Assembly: GCF_003664255.1 (NCBI RefSeq)
Contig: NZ_RCCV01000001.1
Location: 4,216,001-4,280,000 of the forward strand
Direction of reading: 5' to 3'
Source: Micromonospora sp. M71_S20
GTDB taxonomy: Bacteria > Actinomycetota > Actinomycetes > Mycobacteriales > Micromonosporaceae
DNA length: 64,000 nucleotides
Positions 26,263 through 34,269 of the stretch are shown here, one piece after another (position 1 is the first letter of the stretch; each line of letters begins with the position of its first letter). The notes under the pieces were generated by a model. That model had not been told where the DNA came from and did no database searches. It worked only from the letters and a program-made list of their open reading frames with translations. The translations under genes and the position numbers were made by a program.

Positions 26263-26742
26263 TCAGCGACCGGCGGGCACCGCCGACGCGCGGGCCTCGG
26301 TCATGCCCCGGTTGGCCAGCGCGTCGGCGCGCTCGTTCTCCGGGTGGCCGTTGTGCCCCTTCACCCACAGCCAGGTGACCTCGTGCCGGGCGCACGCGGC
26401 CTCCAACCGCTGCCACAGGTCGGCGTTCTTGACCGGCTGCTTCGCGGCCGTCCGCCAGCCGTTGCGCTTCCACGAGGCCAGCCAGCTGGTGATGCCGTTG
26501 CGCACGTACGTGCTGTCGGTGTGCAGTTCGACCGTGACCGCCCGGGTCAGGCTCTCCAGGGCCTGGATGGCCGCCATCAGCTCCATCCGGTTGTTGGTGG
26601 TCGGGGTCGCCTCGCCGCCGCACAGTTCCCGCTCGTGCGCGCCGTAGCGCAGCACGACACCCCACCCGCCGGGGCCGGGGTTGCCGCTGCACGCCCCGTC
26701 GGTCCAGATCTGCACGACCCTGCCGGTCGTCTCGTCCACCAT
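26263..26742 (-). CDS. rnhA: Ribonuclease HI
   Basis: 159-residue enzyme that cuts the RNA strand of RNA:DNA hybrids. The four acidic catalytic residues are in place: Asp15 ([16 protein letters not shown]), Glu54 (TNNRMELMA), Asp76 ([10 protein letters not shown]) and Asp140 (NERADALA), together with the flexible catalytic-loop His (KGHNGHPEN). The basic protrusion is present ([16 protein letters not shown]). Length and motifs match the bacterial single-domain family. Confidence 0.95.
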   Translation of the reverse strand: MVDETTGRVVQIWTDGACSGNPGPGGWGVVLRYGAHERELCGGEATPTTNNRMELMAAIQALESLTRAVTVELHTDSTYVRNGITSWLASWKRNGWRTAAKQPVKNADLWQRLEAACARHEVTWLWVKGHNGHPENERADALANRGMTEARASAVPAGR

Positions 26743-26965
26743 GCCGGCAACCTACCGAATCCGCACCGCCTCCCCCGCCGTCGGGCGGCGGCGCGGCGCG
26801 GGTCACCTCCCGCGCGTACGCGCCCGACGGCCGGAGGGTCGCCGCCACCGGCCGGGCGTGGGCGACGGAAAAGGCCGTGTCCCGGTTCCCCCGCCGCTGG
26901 CAGGATGGCCTCCCGTGACGGGAAGCCGGGACGGCCTGCGGGCCGACGCCGCCGGCTGAGGCGGC

Positions 26966-28216
26966 TCAGTCGTCGGCGTCGGCCCGGTCGCCCACCACCG
27001 GCCGCGGGACCGTCCAGGTCGCCGCCCGGCGGGTCGGGTCGAGGCGGTCGCGGAGCCGGGCCACGGCGTCACCGGCGGTGGCGGCGACCATCGGCCGCAG
27101 CCGGGTGGAGCTCATCAGCGCCACCTCCTCCGCCGGGGTGGTCGCGCCGTCGAGGAACCGCAGCACCCGCTCGGCGGGGTTGCGGTCGAAGATCCGACCG
27201 AAGAATTCCGGCCCGCCGACGCCGCCGGCGTCCAGCGCCCGCAGCGCGACCGCGTCCATCCAGCGGTGCCGACGGGGGTACGCGGGATCGGGCACCGGCG
27301 GGCGGCCGGCGGCGAGGGCGCGGGCGACCTGCTCGGCCTGGCGGTGCATGGCGGAGAAGGTGAAGCCGGTGGAGGGTCGGGTGGCGCCGCCGGCCGTGCC
27401 GAGGCGGACCACCCGGGGCGAGGGCCGGGCCTCGAACGGGCCGTCGGTCATCGGAATCACCCCGTTCTCCACCTCGCGGACGGTCAACCGGGTCGGGTCG
27501 AGGCCGAGCAGGTCCCGGTAGCCGGCCAGCGCCGCGTCGTACCCGGCGTCGGTGAGCAGGTCGGGGCCGAACTCCGTGTACTCCACCAGGGCGTACCGGT
27601 CGCTCACCGGCAGGACGTAGCCGAACGACACGCCCCGGGCGGGCTGCGGGGTGCGGAAGTCCATCAGGACGGCCCGTGCCGGGTCGAAGACCGGCACGTC
27701 GGACTCCAGCCACCAGCCCCGGAAGTGCTGGAGCCAGTTGGTGCGCCCGGGTCGCCGGGGCGGCCGGGGCCGGGAGTCCAGCACCCAGGACGCGCGGACG
27801 GCCGGCCCGGCGCCGCCGGCGCGTACCGTGACGTGCCCGCCGTCGTCGTGCAGGGCGTCGACGGGCGCGACGATCCGCCGTACCCCGAGCCGCCGCTCGG
27901 CCTCGGCAGCCCGGTCGTAGACCGGGCCCGAGCGCAGCATGGCGTACCGCAGGGGGGCGAGATCGAGGACGCGGCGGCCGTCGGGTGTCGCCACCTCGAC
28001 CTGGGGCCAGCTCGCAGCCAGCAGCGGGTCCAGGTCGCTGCCGGGACGGTCCCAGAACGCCCAGGTCCGGTCCTGGCCGCGCCGGTGGACCGGGTCGATG
28101 ACGGCGACCCGGAGGTCCCGCACCCCGTGCCGGTCCAGGGCCGCGAGGACCAGCGACGCGGCGCCGCCGCCGCCGACCAGCGCCAGGTCGACGTCCAGCG
28201 GCGCGGAGGTGTTCAC
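26966..28216 (-). CDS. Lycopene cyclase-family protein
   Basis: 416 residues starting at GTG 28216 (GTG 28225 is also possible). An N-terminal dinucleotide-binding motif (LALVGGGGAASLVLAALD), TWAFWDRPG and the central YALVEYTEFGPDLLTDAGYDAAL plus GTAGGATRPSTGFTF are hallmarks of FAD-dependent CrtY-type cyclases, which close the ends of lycopene into beta-rings. No phytoene synthase, desaturase or GGPP synthase gene is visible in the window, so here it is an orphan. Membrane association is expected although no helix is obvious. Specificity (one end or both) cannot be read from sequence. Confidence 0.88.
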   Translation of the reverse strand: MNTSAPLDVDLALVGGGGAASLVLAALDRHGVRDLRVAVIDPVHRRGQDRTWAFWDRPGSDLDPLLAASWPQVEVATPDGRRVLDLAPLRYAMLRSGPVYDRAAEAERRLGVRRIVAPVDALHDDGGHVTVRAGGAGPAVRASWVLDSRPRPPRRPGRTNWLQHFRGWWLESDVPVFDPARAVLMDFRTPQPARGVSFGYVLPVSDRYALVEYTEFGPDLLTDAGYDAALAGYRDLLGLDPTRLTVREVENGVIPMTDGPFEARPSPRVVRLGTAGGATRPSTGFTFSAMHRQAEQVARALAAGRPPVPDPAYPRRHRWMDAVALRALDAGGVGGPEFFGRIFDRNPAERVLRFLDGATTPAEEVALMSSTRLRPMVAATAGDAVARLRDRLDPTRRAATWTVPRPVVGDRADADD

Positions 28217-28360
28217 GCCGCCCACGCTGCCACACCGACCGGGCCGTCCGGCCACCGACCGGCCCCGCCCGCGCACATCCGGCCGGCGGCGGTACGGCGG
28301 TAGGGTGCCAGCGGTCGCCCCCCGGGCGACGGTCACGTCACCCCGGAGGACGCCCGCCCC

Positions 28361-29503
28361 ATGAGCACCGACGCCACCAACGCCCTCACCGCCCGGTGGG
28401 CGTCCGGCCTGGACGACGGCCAGACGGTCCTCTCCGGCGCCGGCGTCTACCCGCTGCTGGCGCTGCTCGCCCGCTACGCCGCCGGTCCGGCCCGCGACGA
28501 GCTGCTGGCGGTCGCGCCGGAGCCGGCCCGGTCCGACCTGGACCGCTCCCCCACCACCCGGCTCGCGCTCGCCGCCTGGGCGCGGCGGGACCTGCCGCTG
28601 ACCGACCGCTGGTCGCGGGAGGTGCCGGCGGCAATGCGCGGGGAGCTGACCGGTGATCCGGCGCGCGACGGGGCGGCCCTCGACGAGTGGGCCGCCGCCC
28701 ACACCGACGGCCTGGTCCCCCGGATGCCGGTGCGGGTCACCCCGACGACGGCGATGGTCCTGGCCAGCGCGCTGTCGCTGCGGACCGGGTGGGCCGAGCC
28801 GTTCCGCGACGCGTGGTGCCAGCCGGCCGCCGGGCCGTGGGGCGGCCGCCGGCTGGCCGGGCTGAGCCGGCTCGGGCACGACCTCGACGCGCTACGGGCC
28901 GTCGACACCGCCGCCGGTCCGCTGAGCCTGCTGACCGTACGCGGCGCCGAGGACGTCGACGTGGTCCTCGCCCTGGGCGCGCCGGGGCGCGGGGCGGCGG
29001 CGGTGCTGCCGGCCGCGATCGGCGCGCTCGGCGCACCGTCCGCGCTGCCGGTCGACGCCGGCCCCGGCGTCGTCGAGCAGGTCGTGGACGCGTACGACGA
29101 CCGGCCCGAGCTGCTCGTCTCCACGGTGGGCTTCACCGTCTCGGCCGACCACGACCTGCTGGAGCGGGCCGCGACGTTCGGCCTCGCCACCGCCGTCGGC
29201 GACGGCGACCACTTCCCCGGCATCGCCCGGCTCCTGGCCGTCTCGCAGGCGCGGCAGAGCGCGACGGCGACGTTCGGCGCGACGGGTTTCCGCGCGGGGG
29301 TGGTGACCGCCGTCTCCACGCGGGCGGGCTCGGCACGGCGGCCGGTCACCGCGCGCAGACGGCGGGTACGCCTCGACGTCGACCGCCCCTTCGGCTTCCT
29401 CGCCGTGCACCGGCCCTCCGGGCTGGTGCTGCTCGCCGGCTGGGTGACCGACCCCGACGCCGCGACGCCCGACGCTCAGCGGTCCCCGGCCCGCCTGCGG
29501 TAG
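28361..29503 (+). CDS. Serpin-family protein with atypical reactive-loop hinge
   Basis: 380 residues, no signal peptide, so it is cytoplasmic. Serpin features: N-terminal helices, MVLASALSLRTGWAEPF (equivalent to the breach/shutter strand in serpins) and the C-terminal signature DRPFGFLAVHRPSGLVLLAGWVTDP. The hinge that in inhibitory serpins reads EGTEAAAATA is TGFRAGVVTA here: P15 Gly remains, but P14 Thr is Phe and the Ala run is broken. The loop then runs through an Arg-rich stretch. Protease inhibition by loop insertion is therefore doubtful. Its end overlaps the convergent GNAT gene by 28 bp. Confidence 0.83.
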   Translation: MSTDATNALTARWASGLDDGQTVLSGAGVYPLLALLARYAAGPARDELLAVAPEPARSDLDRSPTTRLALAAWARRDLPLTDRWSREVPAAMRGELTGDPARDGAALDEWAAAHTDGLVPRMPVRVTPTTAMVLASALSLRTGWAEPFRDAWCQPAAGPWGGRRLAGLSRLGHDLDALRAVDTAAGPLSLLTVRGAEDVDVVLALGAPGRGAAAVLPAAIGALGAPSALPVDAGPGVVEQVVDAYDDRPELLVSTVGFTVSADHDLLERAATFGLATAVGDGDHFPGIARLLAVSQARQSATATFGATGFRAGVVTAVSTRAGSARRPVTARRRRVRLDVDRPFGFLAVHRPSGLVLLAGWVTDPDAATPDAQRSPARLR

Positions 29504-30012
29504 ACGACCTGGCGGCGCAGCGGCCCGGACTCGACGTCCGGGTCGTCGAAGTCGTCGGCCGGATCGGTGGTCATGCCCAGGCGGCGCATCACCGCCTGCG
29601 AACGCACGTTGGTCGCGGTGGTGATGGCGAGGATCTCCGGCAGCCCGACGGTGTCGAAGCCGTGGCGCAGGACGGCGCGGGCCGCCTCGGTGGCGTAGCC
29701 GTGCCCCCAGGCGGAGCGGGCGAGCCGCCAGCCTGCCTCCACGCCGGTGACCGGCACACCGTCGTCGACCCGGTCCAGCCCGGCGAAGCCCACGAACGCG
29801 CCGCCGTCGCGGACCTCGACGGCCCAGAAGCCGTAGCCGAGCCGGTCGAGGTCCGCCTGGAACGAGCGCGCCGAGGCGGCGGCCTGCTCGGCGGTGAGCA
29901 GCGGGCCGAGGTGCTCGCGTACCTCGGGGTCGGCGTTCATCGCGGCCCACGGCGAGAGGTCGGACTCCCGCCAGTCGCGCAGCAGCAGCCGTTCGGTCCT
30001 GATCTCCGTCAC
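29476..30012 (-). CDS. GNAT-family N-acetyltransferase (RimJ/RimL-like)
   Basis: 178 residues, GTG start at 30012. Typical opening TERLLLRDWRESDLSPWAAMNADPEV, AGWRLARSAWGHGYATEAARAVLRHGF (acetyl-CoA loop W-G-x-G-Y-A) and ITTATNVRSQAVMRRLGM. This is the branch that acetylates ribosomal protein N-termini or small molecules such as antibiotics and amino acids. Target unknown. The 3' end overlaps the serpin-like gene in the opposite direction, so antisense RNA interference between them is possible. Confidence 0.9.
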   Translation of the reverse strand: MTEIRTERLLLRDWRESDLSPWAAMNADPEVREHLGPLLTAEQAAASARSFQADLDRLGYGFWAVEVRDGGAFVGFAGLDRVDDGVPVTGVEAGWRLARSAWGHGYATEAARAVLRHGFDTVGLPEILAITTATNVRSQAVMRRLGMTTDPADDFDDPDVESGPLRRQVVYRRRAGDR

Positions 30013-30067
30013 CGCGCGACCCTAGCGCCGGGCGGGCGCCGGGGCACGCGGGATTCAAGGCGGCCCG

Positions 30068-30403
30068 TCAGTCCCGGGCGATGGCCTCGATGGTCGCCAT
30101 GTGCCGCTCGCCCCAGTCGCCGAGCGGCATCAGCGCCTGGTTCAGGGACCGGCCGAAGTCGGTGAGCGAGTATTCCACCTTGGGCGGCACCTGCCGGTAG
30201 ACCTCGCGGTGCACGAGGCCGTACGCCTCCATCTCGCGCAGCTGCTGGATCAGCATCTTCTCGCTGATCCCGTCGATCCCCCGGCGCACCTCGGCGAAGC
30301 GGCGAGGGCCGTTGTCCAGCTCCCACAGGATCAGCGCCTTCCACTTGCCGCCCACGACGTCGATCGCGGCGTCGAGCCCGCACGTGTAGGTCCGCTTCTT
30401 CAC
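30068..30403 (-). CDS. HxlR-family winged-helix regulator
   Basis: 111 residues, GTG start at 30403 after GGGGAG. HxlR pattern: YTCGLDAAIDVVGGKWKALILWEL, with the single N-terminal Cys used as a redox or electrophile sensor in YodB/HypR-type members, then GISEKMLIQQLREMEAYGLV and the wing VPPKVEYSLTDFG. It is divergent from the oxidoreductase gene at 30542 across a region with two inverted repeats, so it probably regulates that gene and itself. Confidence 0.92.
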   Translation of the reverse strand: MKKRTYTCGLDAAIDVVGGKWKALILWELDNGPRRFAEVRRGIDGISEKMLIQQLREMEAYGLVHREVYRQVPPKVEYSLTDFGRSLNQALMPLGDWGERHMATIEAIARD

Positions 30404-30415
30404 GTCGCTCCCCTC

Positions 30416-30456
30416 ACTTACCAAAAGGTAAGTACCTGAGAAAATAGTCGGTACTT
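30416..30456. promoter_or_regulatory. HxlR operator region
   Basis: Two inverted repeats built from the same element lie between the divergent genes. ACTTACC-AAAA-GGTAAGT (30416-30433) is a tight palindrome. AAGTACC (30430-30436) is repeated inverted as GGTACTT (30450-30456), 13 nt apart. The shared AAGTA/TACTT element is the kind of half-site recognised by HxlR dimers. The AT-rich segment between them (GAGAAAATAG) may carry the promoter. No experimentally known motif is claimed. Confidence 0.6.
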
Positions 30457-30541
30457 GCTGCTCCGTGCGTACGGAAACAGGATGGGACCGGCCCGGCGGC
30501 ACGCGCAAGGCCGGGCGATCCGTCCACGAAGGAGCACTCCC

Positions 30542-31426
30542 ATGACCGACCGCGACCTGCCCCCGGTGACCGTGCTGGGCCTCGGACCGATGGGCCAGGC
30601 CCTCGCCGGCGCGCTGCTCGCCGCCGGGCACCCGACCACCGTCTGGAACCGCACGGCCGCCCGGGCGGACCCCCTCGTGGCACGCGGCGCACGCCGGGCG
30701 CCGACGGTGACGCAGGCCGTCCGCGCGAGCCCGCTGGTGCTCGCCTGCGTCATCGACTACGCCGCCGTCCGCGCCATCGTCGAGCCCGCGGCCGACGCCC
30801 TCGCCGGGCGCACCCTGGTGAACCTCACCGCCGACACCCCGCGGCGGGCCCGGGCGATGGCCGCCTGGGCCCGCGGGCAGGGCGTCGACTACCTCGACGG
30901 CGCGATCATGACCCCGGCCCCCACCATCGGCGGCCCGGAGGCGCTGGTGCTCTACAGCGGGCCGGAGCACCTCTGGCGCGCCCACCGGGACAGCCTGGCG
31001 CACCTCGGCGGCTCGGCCGACTGGCTCGGCGCGGACCCGGCTCGCGCCGCCGCATACGACGTGGCGCTGCTCGACATCTTCTGGACCGGAATGAGCGGTA
31101 TCGCGCACGCCTTCGCCCTGGCCCGGGCGGAGGGGATCACGGCGGCGGAGCTCGCGCCGTACGCCAGGGGCGTCTCGGGTCTGCTGCCCGACCTCGTCGA
31201 CGACCTGGCCGGGCGGATCGACGTCGGGAACCACACCGCCGACGTCTCCACCATCACCTCCGCCGCTGCCACGATGACACACATCGTCGAGGCGGCCGAG
31301 GGACACGGCATCGACACCGGCACGCTGCGGGCGGCCAACGCCGTCGTCGCCCGGGCGGTGGACGCCGGGCACGGTGACGACGACTTCTCCCGCCTGGCCC
31401 GGGTGTACGCGGAGGCGGCCGCGTGA
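30542..31426 (+). CDS. NAD(P)-dependent oxidoreductase, imine-reductase/HIBADH-like (copy 1)
   Basis: 294 residues; ATG 30542 follows GAAGGAG. Rossmann motif VLGLGPMGQALAGALLAAGHPTTVWNRT (about 10-37), then MTPAPTIGGPEALVLYSG and the helical C-terminal dimerisation half. The pattern is that of the 6-phosphogluconate-dehydrogenase superfamily branch that includes imine reductases and actinomycete reductases with unknown substrates. Divergent from the HxlR gene and overlapping the next gene by a GTGA, so the two reductases form an operon. Confidence 0.88.
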   Translation: MTDRDLPPVTVLGLGPMGQALAGALLAAGHPTTVWNRTAARADPLVARGARRAPTVTQAVRASPLVLACVIDYAAVRAIVEPAADALAGRTLVNLTADTPRRARAMAAWARGQGVDYLDGAIMTPAPTIGGPEALVLYSGPEHLWRAHRDSLAHLGGSADWLGADPARAAAYDVALLDIFWTGMSGIAHAFALARAEGITAAELAPYARGVSGLLPDLVDDLAGRIDVGNHTADVSTITSAAATMTHIVEAAEGHGIDTGTLRAANAVVARAVDAGHGDDDFSRLARVYAEAAA

Positions 31427-32313
31427 GCGCCCCGCGCCATCGGCCCGTCACCGTGCTCGGGCTCGGCGCGATGGGCAGGGCCCTGGCCGGCGCGCTGCTC
31501 GCCGCCGGCCACCCCACGACCGTGTGGAACCGGTCGCCGGAGCGCTCCGCCGCGCTGGCCGGGGCGGGAGCGGACGTGGCCGGATCCGCCGCCGAGGCGG
31601 TCGCGGCGGGCGATCTGGTCGTGGTATGCCTGCTCGACGACGACGTCACCCGTCGGGTGCTCGAGCAGGCAGCGCCGGCCCTGGCCGGACGGACGGTGGT
31701 GAACCTGACCAACGGCACCCCCGCGCAGGCCCACCGGCTCGCGGAGTGGGTGACCGCGCGGGACGCCAGGTACGTCGACGGCGGCATCATGGCCGTGCCG
31801 TTCATGATCGGCCAGCCCGGCGCGTTCGTGCTCTACAGCGGCGCGGAGGACGCCTTCCTCGACTGGCGGGACACCCTCGCGGCGTTCGGCGACGTCCACT
31901 GGCTCGGTGCCGACCCCGGTCGGGCGGCCGTGCACGACCTGGCCCTGCTCGCCGCCATGTACGGCATGTTCGGTGGATTCCTGCACGCCACGGCGATGGT
32001 CCGCGCGGCCGGCACGCCGGCGGGCCAGTTCGCGCCGATGGTGACCGGGTGGCTGACCGCCATGCTCGGGGAGCTGCCCGCCCTGGCGGCGGCCGTCGAC
32101 TCGGGCGAGCACGACGCCGACGGGTCCTCCCTGCGGATGCAGGCCGCCAGCTTCGGCAACCTGCTCGCGGCCTGCCGGGACCTGGGGGTCGACGCCGGGC
32201 TGATGCGCCCGGTGCGTGACCTGCTGGACGAGGCGGTCGCCCGGGGCCACGGCGAGGAGGGCCTCTCCGCGCTGGTGGGGCTGCTGCACGACGACGCCGG
32301 CCGCCCGGCCTGA
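31423..32313 (+). CDS. NAD(P)-dependent oxidoreductase, imine-reductase/HIBADH-like (copy 2)
   Basis: 296 residues starting at GTG 31423 inside the stop of copy 1. It shares the N-terminal VTVLGLG-MG-ALAGALLAAGHPTTVWNR stretch with copy 1 almost residue for residue, as well as VNLT(A/N), MxxPxxIGxPxAxVLYSG and DWLGADPxRAAxxDxALL, so the pair arose by tandem duplication. The C-terminal halves are more diverged, suggesting a different substrate or formation of a heterodimer. Co-translation is expected. Control by the HxlR operator upstream is likely. Confidence 0.88.
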   Translation: MSAPRHRPVTVLGLGAMGRALAGALLAAGHPTTVWNRSPERSAALAGAGADVAGSAAEAVAAGDLVVVCLLDDDVTRRVLEQAAPALAGRTVVNLTNGTPAQAHRLAEWVTARDARYVDGGIMAVPFMIGQPGAFVLYSGAEDAFLDWRDTLAAFGDVHWLGADPGRAAVHDLALLAAMYGMFGGFLHATAMVRAAGTPAGQFAPMVTGWLTAMLGELPALAAAVDSGEHDADGSSLRMQAASFGNLLAACRDLGVDAGLMRPVRDLLDEAVARGHGEEGLSALVGLLHDDAGRPA

Positions 32314-32374
32314 CCGCTCCCGCCGCCCTCTGCCGGGTGGATGCGGCGACACGCTGGACATGCAGTCGTCCGGT

Positions 32375-32392
32375 TGCCTAATCTGACAGGCA
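32375..32392. promoter_or_regulatory. Possible operator before the fused ArsR-SRPBCC gene
   Basis: TGCCT (32375-32379) and AGGCA (32388-32392) form an inverted repeat with an 8-nt centre, just upstream of the start region. The TTGCCTAATCT stretch is the only AT-containing element in the gap. It may be the autoregulatory site of the ArsR-type domain, but the arms are short. Confidence 0.35.
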
Positions 32393-32405
32393 GCCGGGCG
32401 GCTGC

Positions 32406-33263
32406 ATGTGTGAGGTGGGCAGGGTGGACGACGTGTTCCGGGCGCTGGCCGACGCGAGTCGGCGTCGGCTCCTCGACGACCTCAACCGGCGCGACGGGCA
32501 GAGCCTGCGCGAGCTGTGCGCCGGGCTCGACATGACCCGGCAGTCGGTCAGCAAGCACCTGGCGGTGCTGGCGGCGGCCAACCTGGTGACCACCGTGCGA
32601 CGCGGCCGGGAGAAGCTCCACTACCTCAACCCCGTCCCGATCAACGCCGTCGCCGACCGATGGATCGACCATTACGACCGCGAGCGGGTGCGCGCACTCG
32701 CCGACCTACGGACAGCTCTGGAGCGGGAGCCGATGGACAGTCCCACCTTCGTCTACACCACCTACGTCAACACCAACCCCGAGAGGCTCTGGGCCGCGCT
32801 GACCGAGCCGGCATTCACCCGCCGCTACTGGGGCGGCGTCGCGCTGCGCTCCGACTGGCGGGTCGGCTCACCCGTGCTGTGGCAGGACGAGCCGGGCGGC
32901 GAGTTCCGCGACCTCGGCCAGCGCGTCCTGGTCGCCGAGCCGTTCCGCCGGCTCTCCTACAGCTGGCACGGCTTCCAGCCGGAGCACGCCGCACACTTCG
33001 GCTGGTCCGACGAGGAGTTGGCGGCCCGACTCGGCGAGCGGAGGTCCCGGGTCACCTTCGACATCGCCCCGTACGGCGGGTTCGTCAAGTTGACGGTCAC
33101 CCACGAGGACTTCTCCCCCGGCAGCGAGATGTACCGGGCCGTCAGCGGCCAACTCGACGGCAGTGGCGGCTGGCCGGAGCTGCTGGCCAGCCTCAAGTCG
33201 CTGCTGGAGACCGGGGAGCCACTGCCCGAGCCGCGCCCCGAGAGCGCCACCGCGCAGGGCTGA
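32406..33263 (+). CDS. ArsR-type HTH domain fused to an SRPBCC domain
   Basis: 285 residues. Residues 1-100 are an ArsR winged helix (FRALADASRRRLLDDLNRRDG, CAGLDMTRQSVSKHLAVLAAANLVTTVRRGREKLHYL). A short linker leads to an AHSA1/SRPBCC domain (about 112-265: FVYTTYVNTNPERLWAALTEPAFTRRYWGGV, LSYSWHGFQPE). It is the single-chain equivalent of the two overlapping genes at 4689-5530. The fusion implies that the ligand pocket directly controls DNA binding. ATG 32406 or GTG 32424 can be the start; the latter has a better ribosome site. No partner gene is adjacent, so it may act on itself or elsewhere. Confidence 0.87.
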   Translation: MCEVGRVDDVFRALADASRRRLLDDLNRRDGQSLRELCAGLDMTRQSVSKHLAVLAAANLVTTVRRGREKLHYLNPVPINAVADRWIDHYDRERVRALADLRTALEREPMDSPTFVYTTYVNTNPERLWAALTEPAFTRRYWGGVALRSDWRVGSPVLWQDEPGGEFRDLGQRVLVAEPFRRLSYSWHGFQPEHAAHFGWSDEELAARLGERRSRVTFDIAPYGGFVKLTVTHEDFSPGSEMYRAVSGQLDGSGGWPELLASLKSLLETGEPLPEPRPESATAQG

Positions 33264-33669
33264 CCCCGTCCCGGCACGCGGGCGACACCGGCGGACCCCG
33301 CTGCCGGGCGACCGGCACGGCGGCGCGTCCCGCCCCGAGCAAACCGGCCAGGACCGGGTCAAGGCGGCGGGCCGGACGCGTACGGCCCGCCGCGGGGCAC
33401 CGTTCCCGAGTGGGGCCGGGACGGCCCAGCCGCGACAGCACGACCCCCGCTGACATCGGCACGGCCAACCCTCGCGGGTGGGCCGTGCCGGCATTTCCGC
33501 AGCTCCCTCCGCCTCGCGGGTGGACACGTGACGGCAACGAAGATTTCTCATTTTCACCGGATCGGGGCCCCAACCCTCCTAGGGTTGGTCACACCGGTGC
33601 TAGTCACGGAGTTGGCCACCCGAACGACGTCCCACGCAGTCAGCGGACGAAAAGTGAGGGAAGACGCGT
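33264..33669. other. 406-bp gene-free gap before the surface-protein gene
   Basis: No convincing gene. It holds the hairpin at 33458-33489 (separate entry) and a second inverted repeat CCAACCC-TCCTA-GGGTTGG at 33570-33588, placed about 80 bp before the next start codon where an operator or promoter element would be expected. The stretch 33537-33565 is relatively AT-rich (AACGAAGATTTCTCATTTTC) and may carry promoter sequence for the next gene. A ribosome site (GAGGGAAG) lies before ATG 33670. Confidence 0.5.
33458..33489. terminator. Strong hairpin, probable terminator
   Basis: GGCACGGCC pairs with GGCCGTGCC, one A/G mismatch, then ACCC pairs with GGGT around a TCGC loop: 13 base pairs in 32 nt. 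It lies about 195 bp after the fused ArsR-SRPBCC gene and before the next transcription unit. No U-tract, as is usual in this window. Confidence 0.6.
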
Positions 33670-34158
33670 ATGAAGGCAAAGACAGTTCTCGTATCGGCGG
33701 CGCTCGGCGTGGGTCTCGGCACGCTCCTGCTCCCCGGCGCGGCGCTGGCCGACACCGTCGTGTCACCGGCCACCACGCCGGTCGGCGGCACGGTCGTGCT
33801 CACCGCGACGACCTGCAACCCGAAGTCCGGCGACGCGATCTTCCGCGTCACCGGCCCCGACCGCGACCAGAACGTCCGGTCCACCACCGCGGCGGCCGGC
33901 GGCGGCCTGAGCGCCGAACTCTTCACCGCCGGCTTCACCCTGGGCACCTACACCGTGACCGCGACCTGCGGGGACGGCAGCGCGGCCGGCAGCGCCACGT
34001 TCACCGTCACCCCGATCGGCGGGGCCCAGGCCGGCGGCCGCGGCACCGACGACGGGACCGGGGAACTGGCCGCCGGCGGCGCCCTGCTCGGCTCCGCCGC
34101 GGGCGGCGCACTGATCCTGGCCCGCCGCCGACGCCACATGGCAGCGGCCACGCTCTGA
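33670..34158 (+). CDS. Secreted, C-terminally anchored surface protein; candidate sortase substrate
   Basis: 162 residues. Signal peptide 1-27 (cleavage after GAALA). A beta-rich Ig-like central part (VSPATTPVGGTVVLTATTC ... GTYTVTATCGDGSAAGSATFTV) carries one Cys pair. The end has the layout of a cell-wall sorting signal: a Gly/Thr/Asp spacer (GGRGTDDGTGELAAGG), a hydrophobic helix (ALLGSAAGGALIL) and a basic stop (ARRRRH). No LPxTG or close variant is present at the expected place. A class F sortase gene follows 111 bp downstream on the same strand, so it may use a non-standard signal or remain a simple membrane protein. Confidence 0.78.
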   Translation: MKAKTVLVSAALGVGLGTLLLPGAALADTVVSPATTPVGGTVVLTATTCNPKSGDAIFRVTGPDRDQNVRSTTAAAGGGLSAELFTAGFTLGTYTVTATCGDGSAAGSATFTVTPIGGAQAGGRGTDDGTGELAAGGALLGSAAGGALILARRRRHMAAATL

Positions 34159-34206
34159 CCGACGGCCCCGCGCCGTCCACTCCTGAAAGCCGTCCATCCC
34201 TGCAAC

Positions 34207-34243
34207 GGGTGCCCGCACCGGTGAACCACCGGAGCGGGCACCC
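34207..34243 (+). terminator. Hairpin between surface protein and sortase genes
   Basis: GGGTGCCCGC (34207-34216) pairs with GCGGGCACCC (34234-34243); after one A/A mismatch CCGGTG pairs with CACCGG around an AAC loop. The 16-bp structure begins 49 nt after the stop of the surface protein gene. It could be a partial terminator or RNA-stabilising element that lowers sortase expression relative to the surface protein. Confidence 0.6.
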
Positions 34244-34269
34244 GGGCGAACGCGTACGGAGGTGGGATC

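Noticed and set aside
34207-34243. Riboswitch before the sortase gene
   Set aside because: A single simple hairpin without conserved aptamer features; a terminator or stabiliser is enough to explain it.
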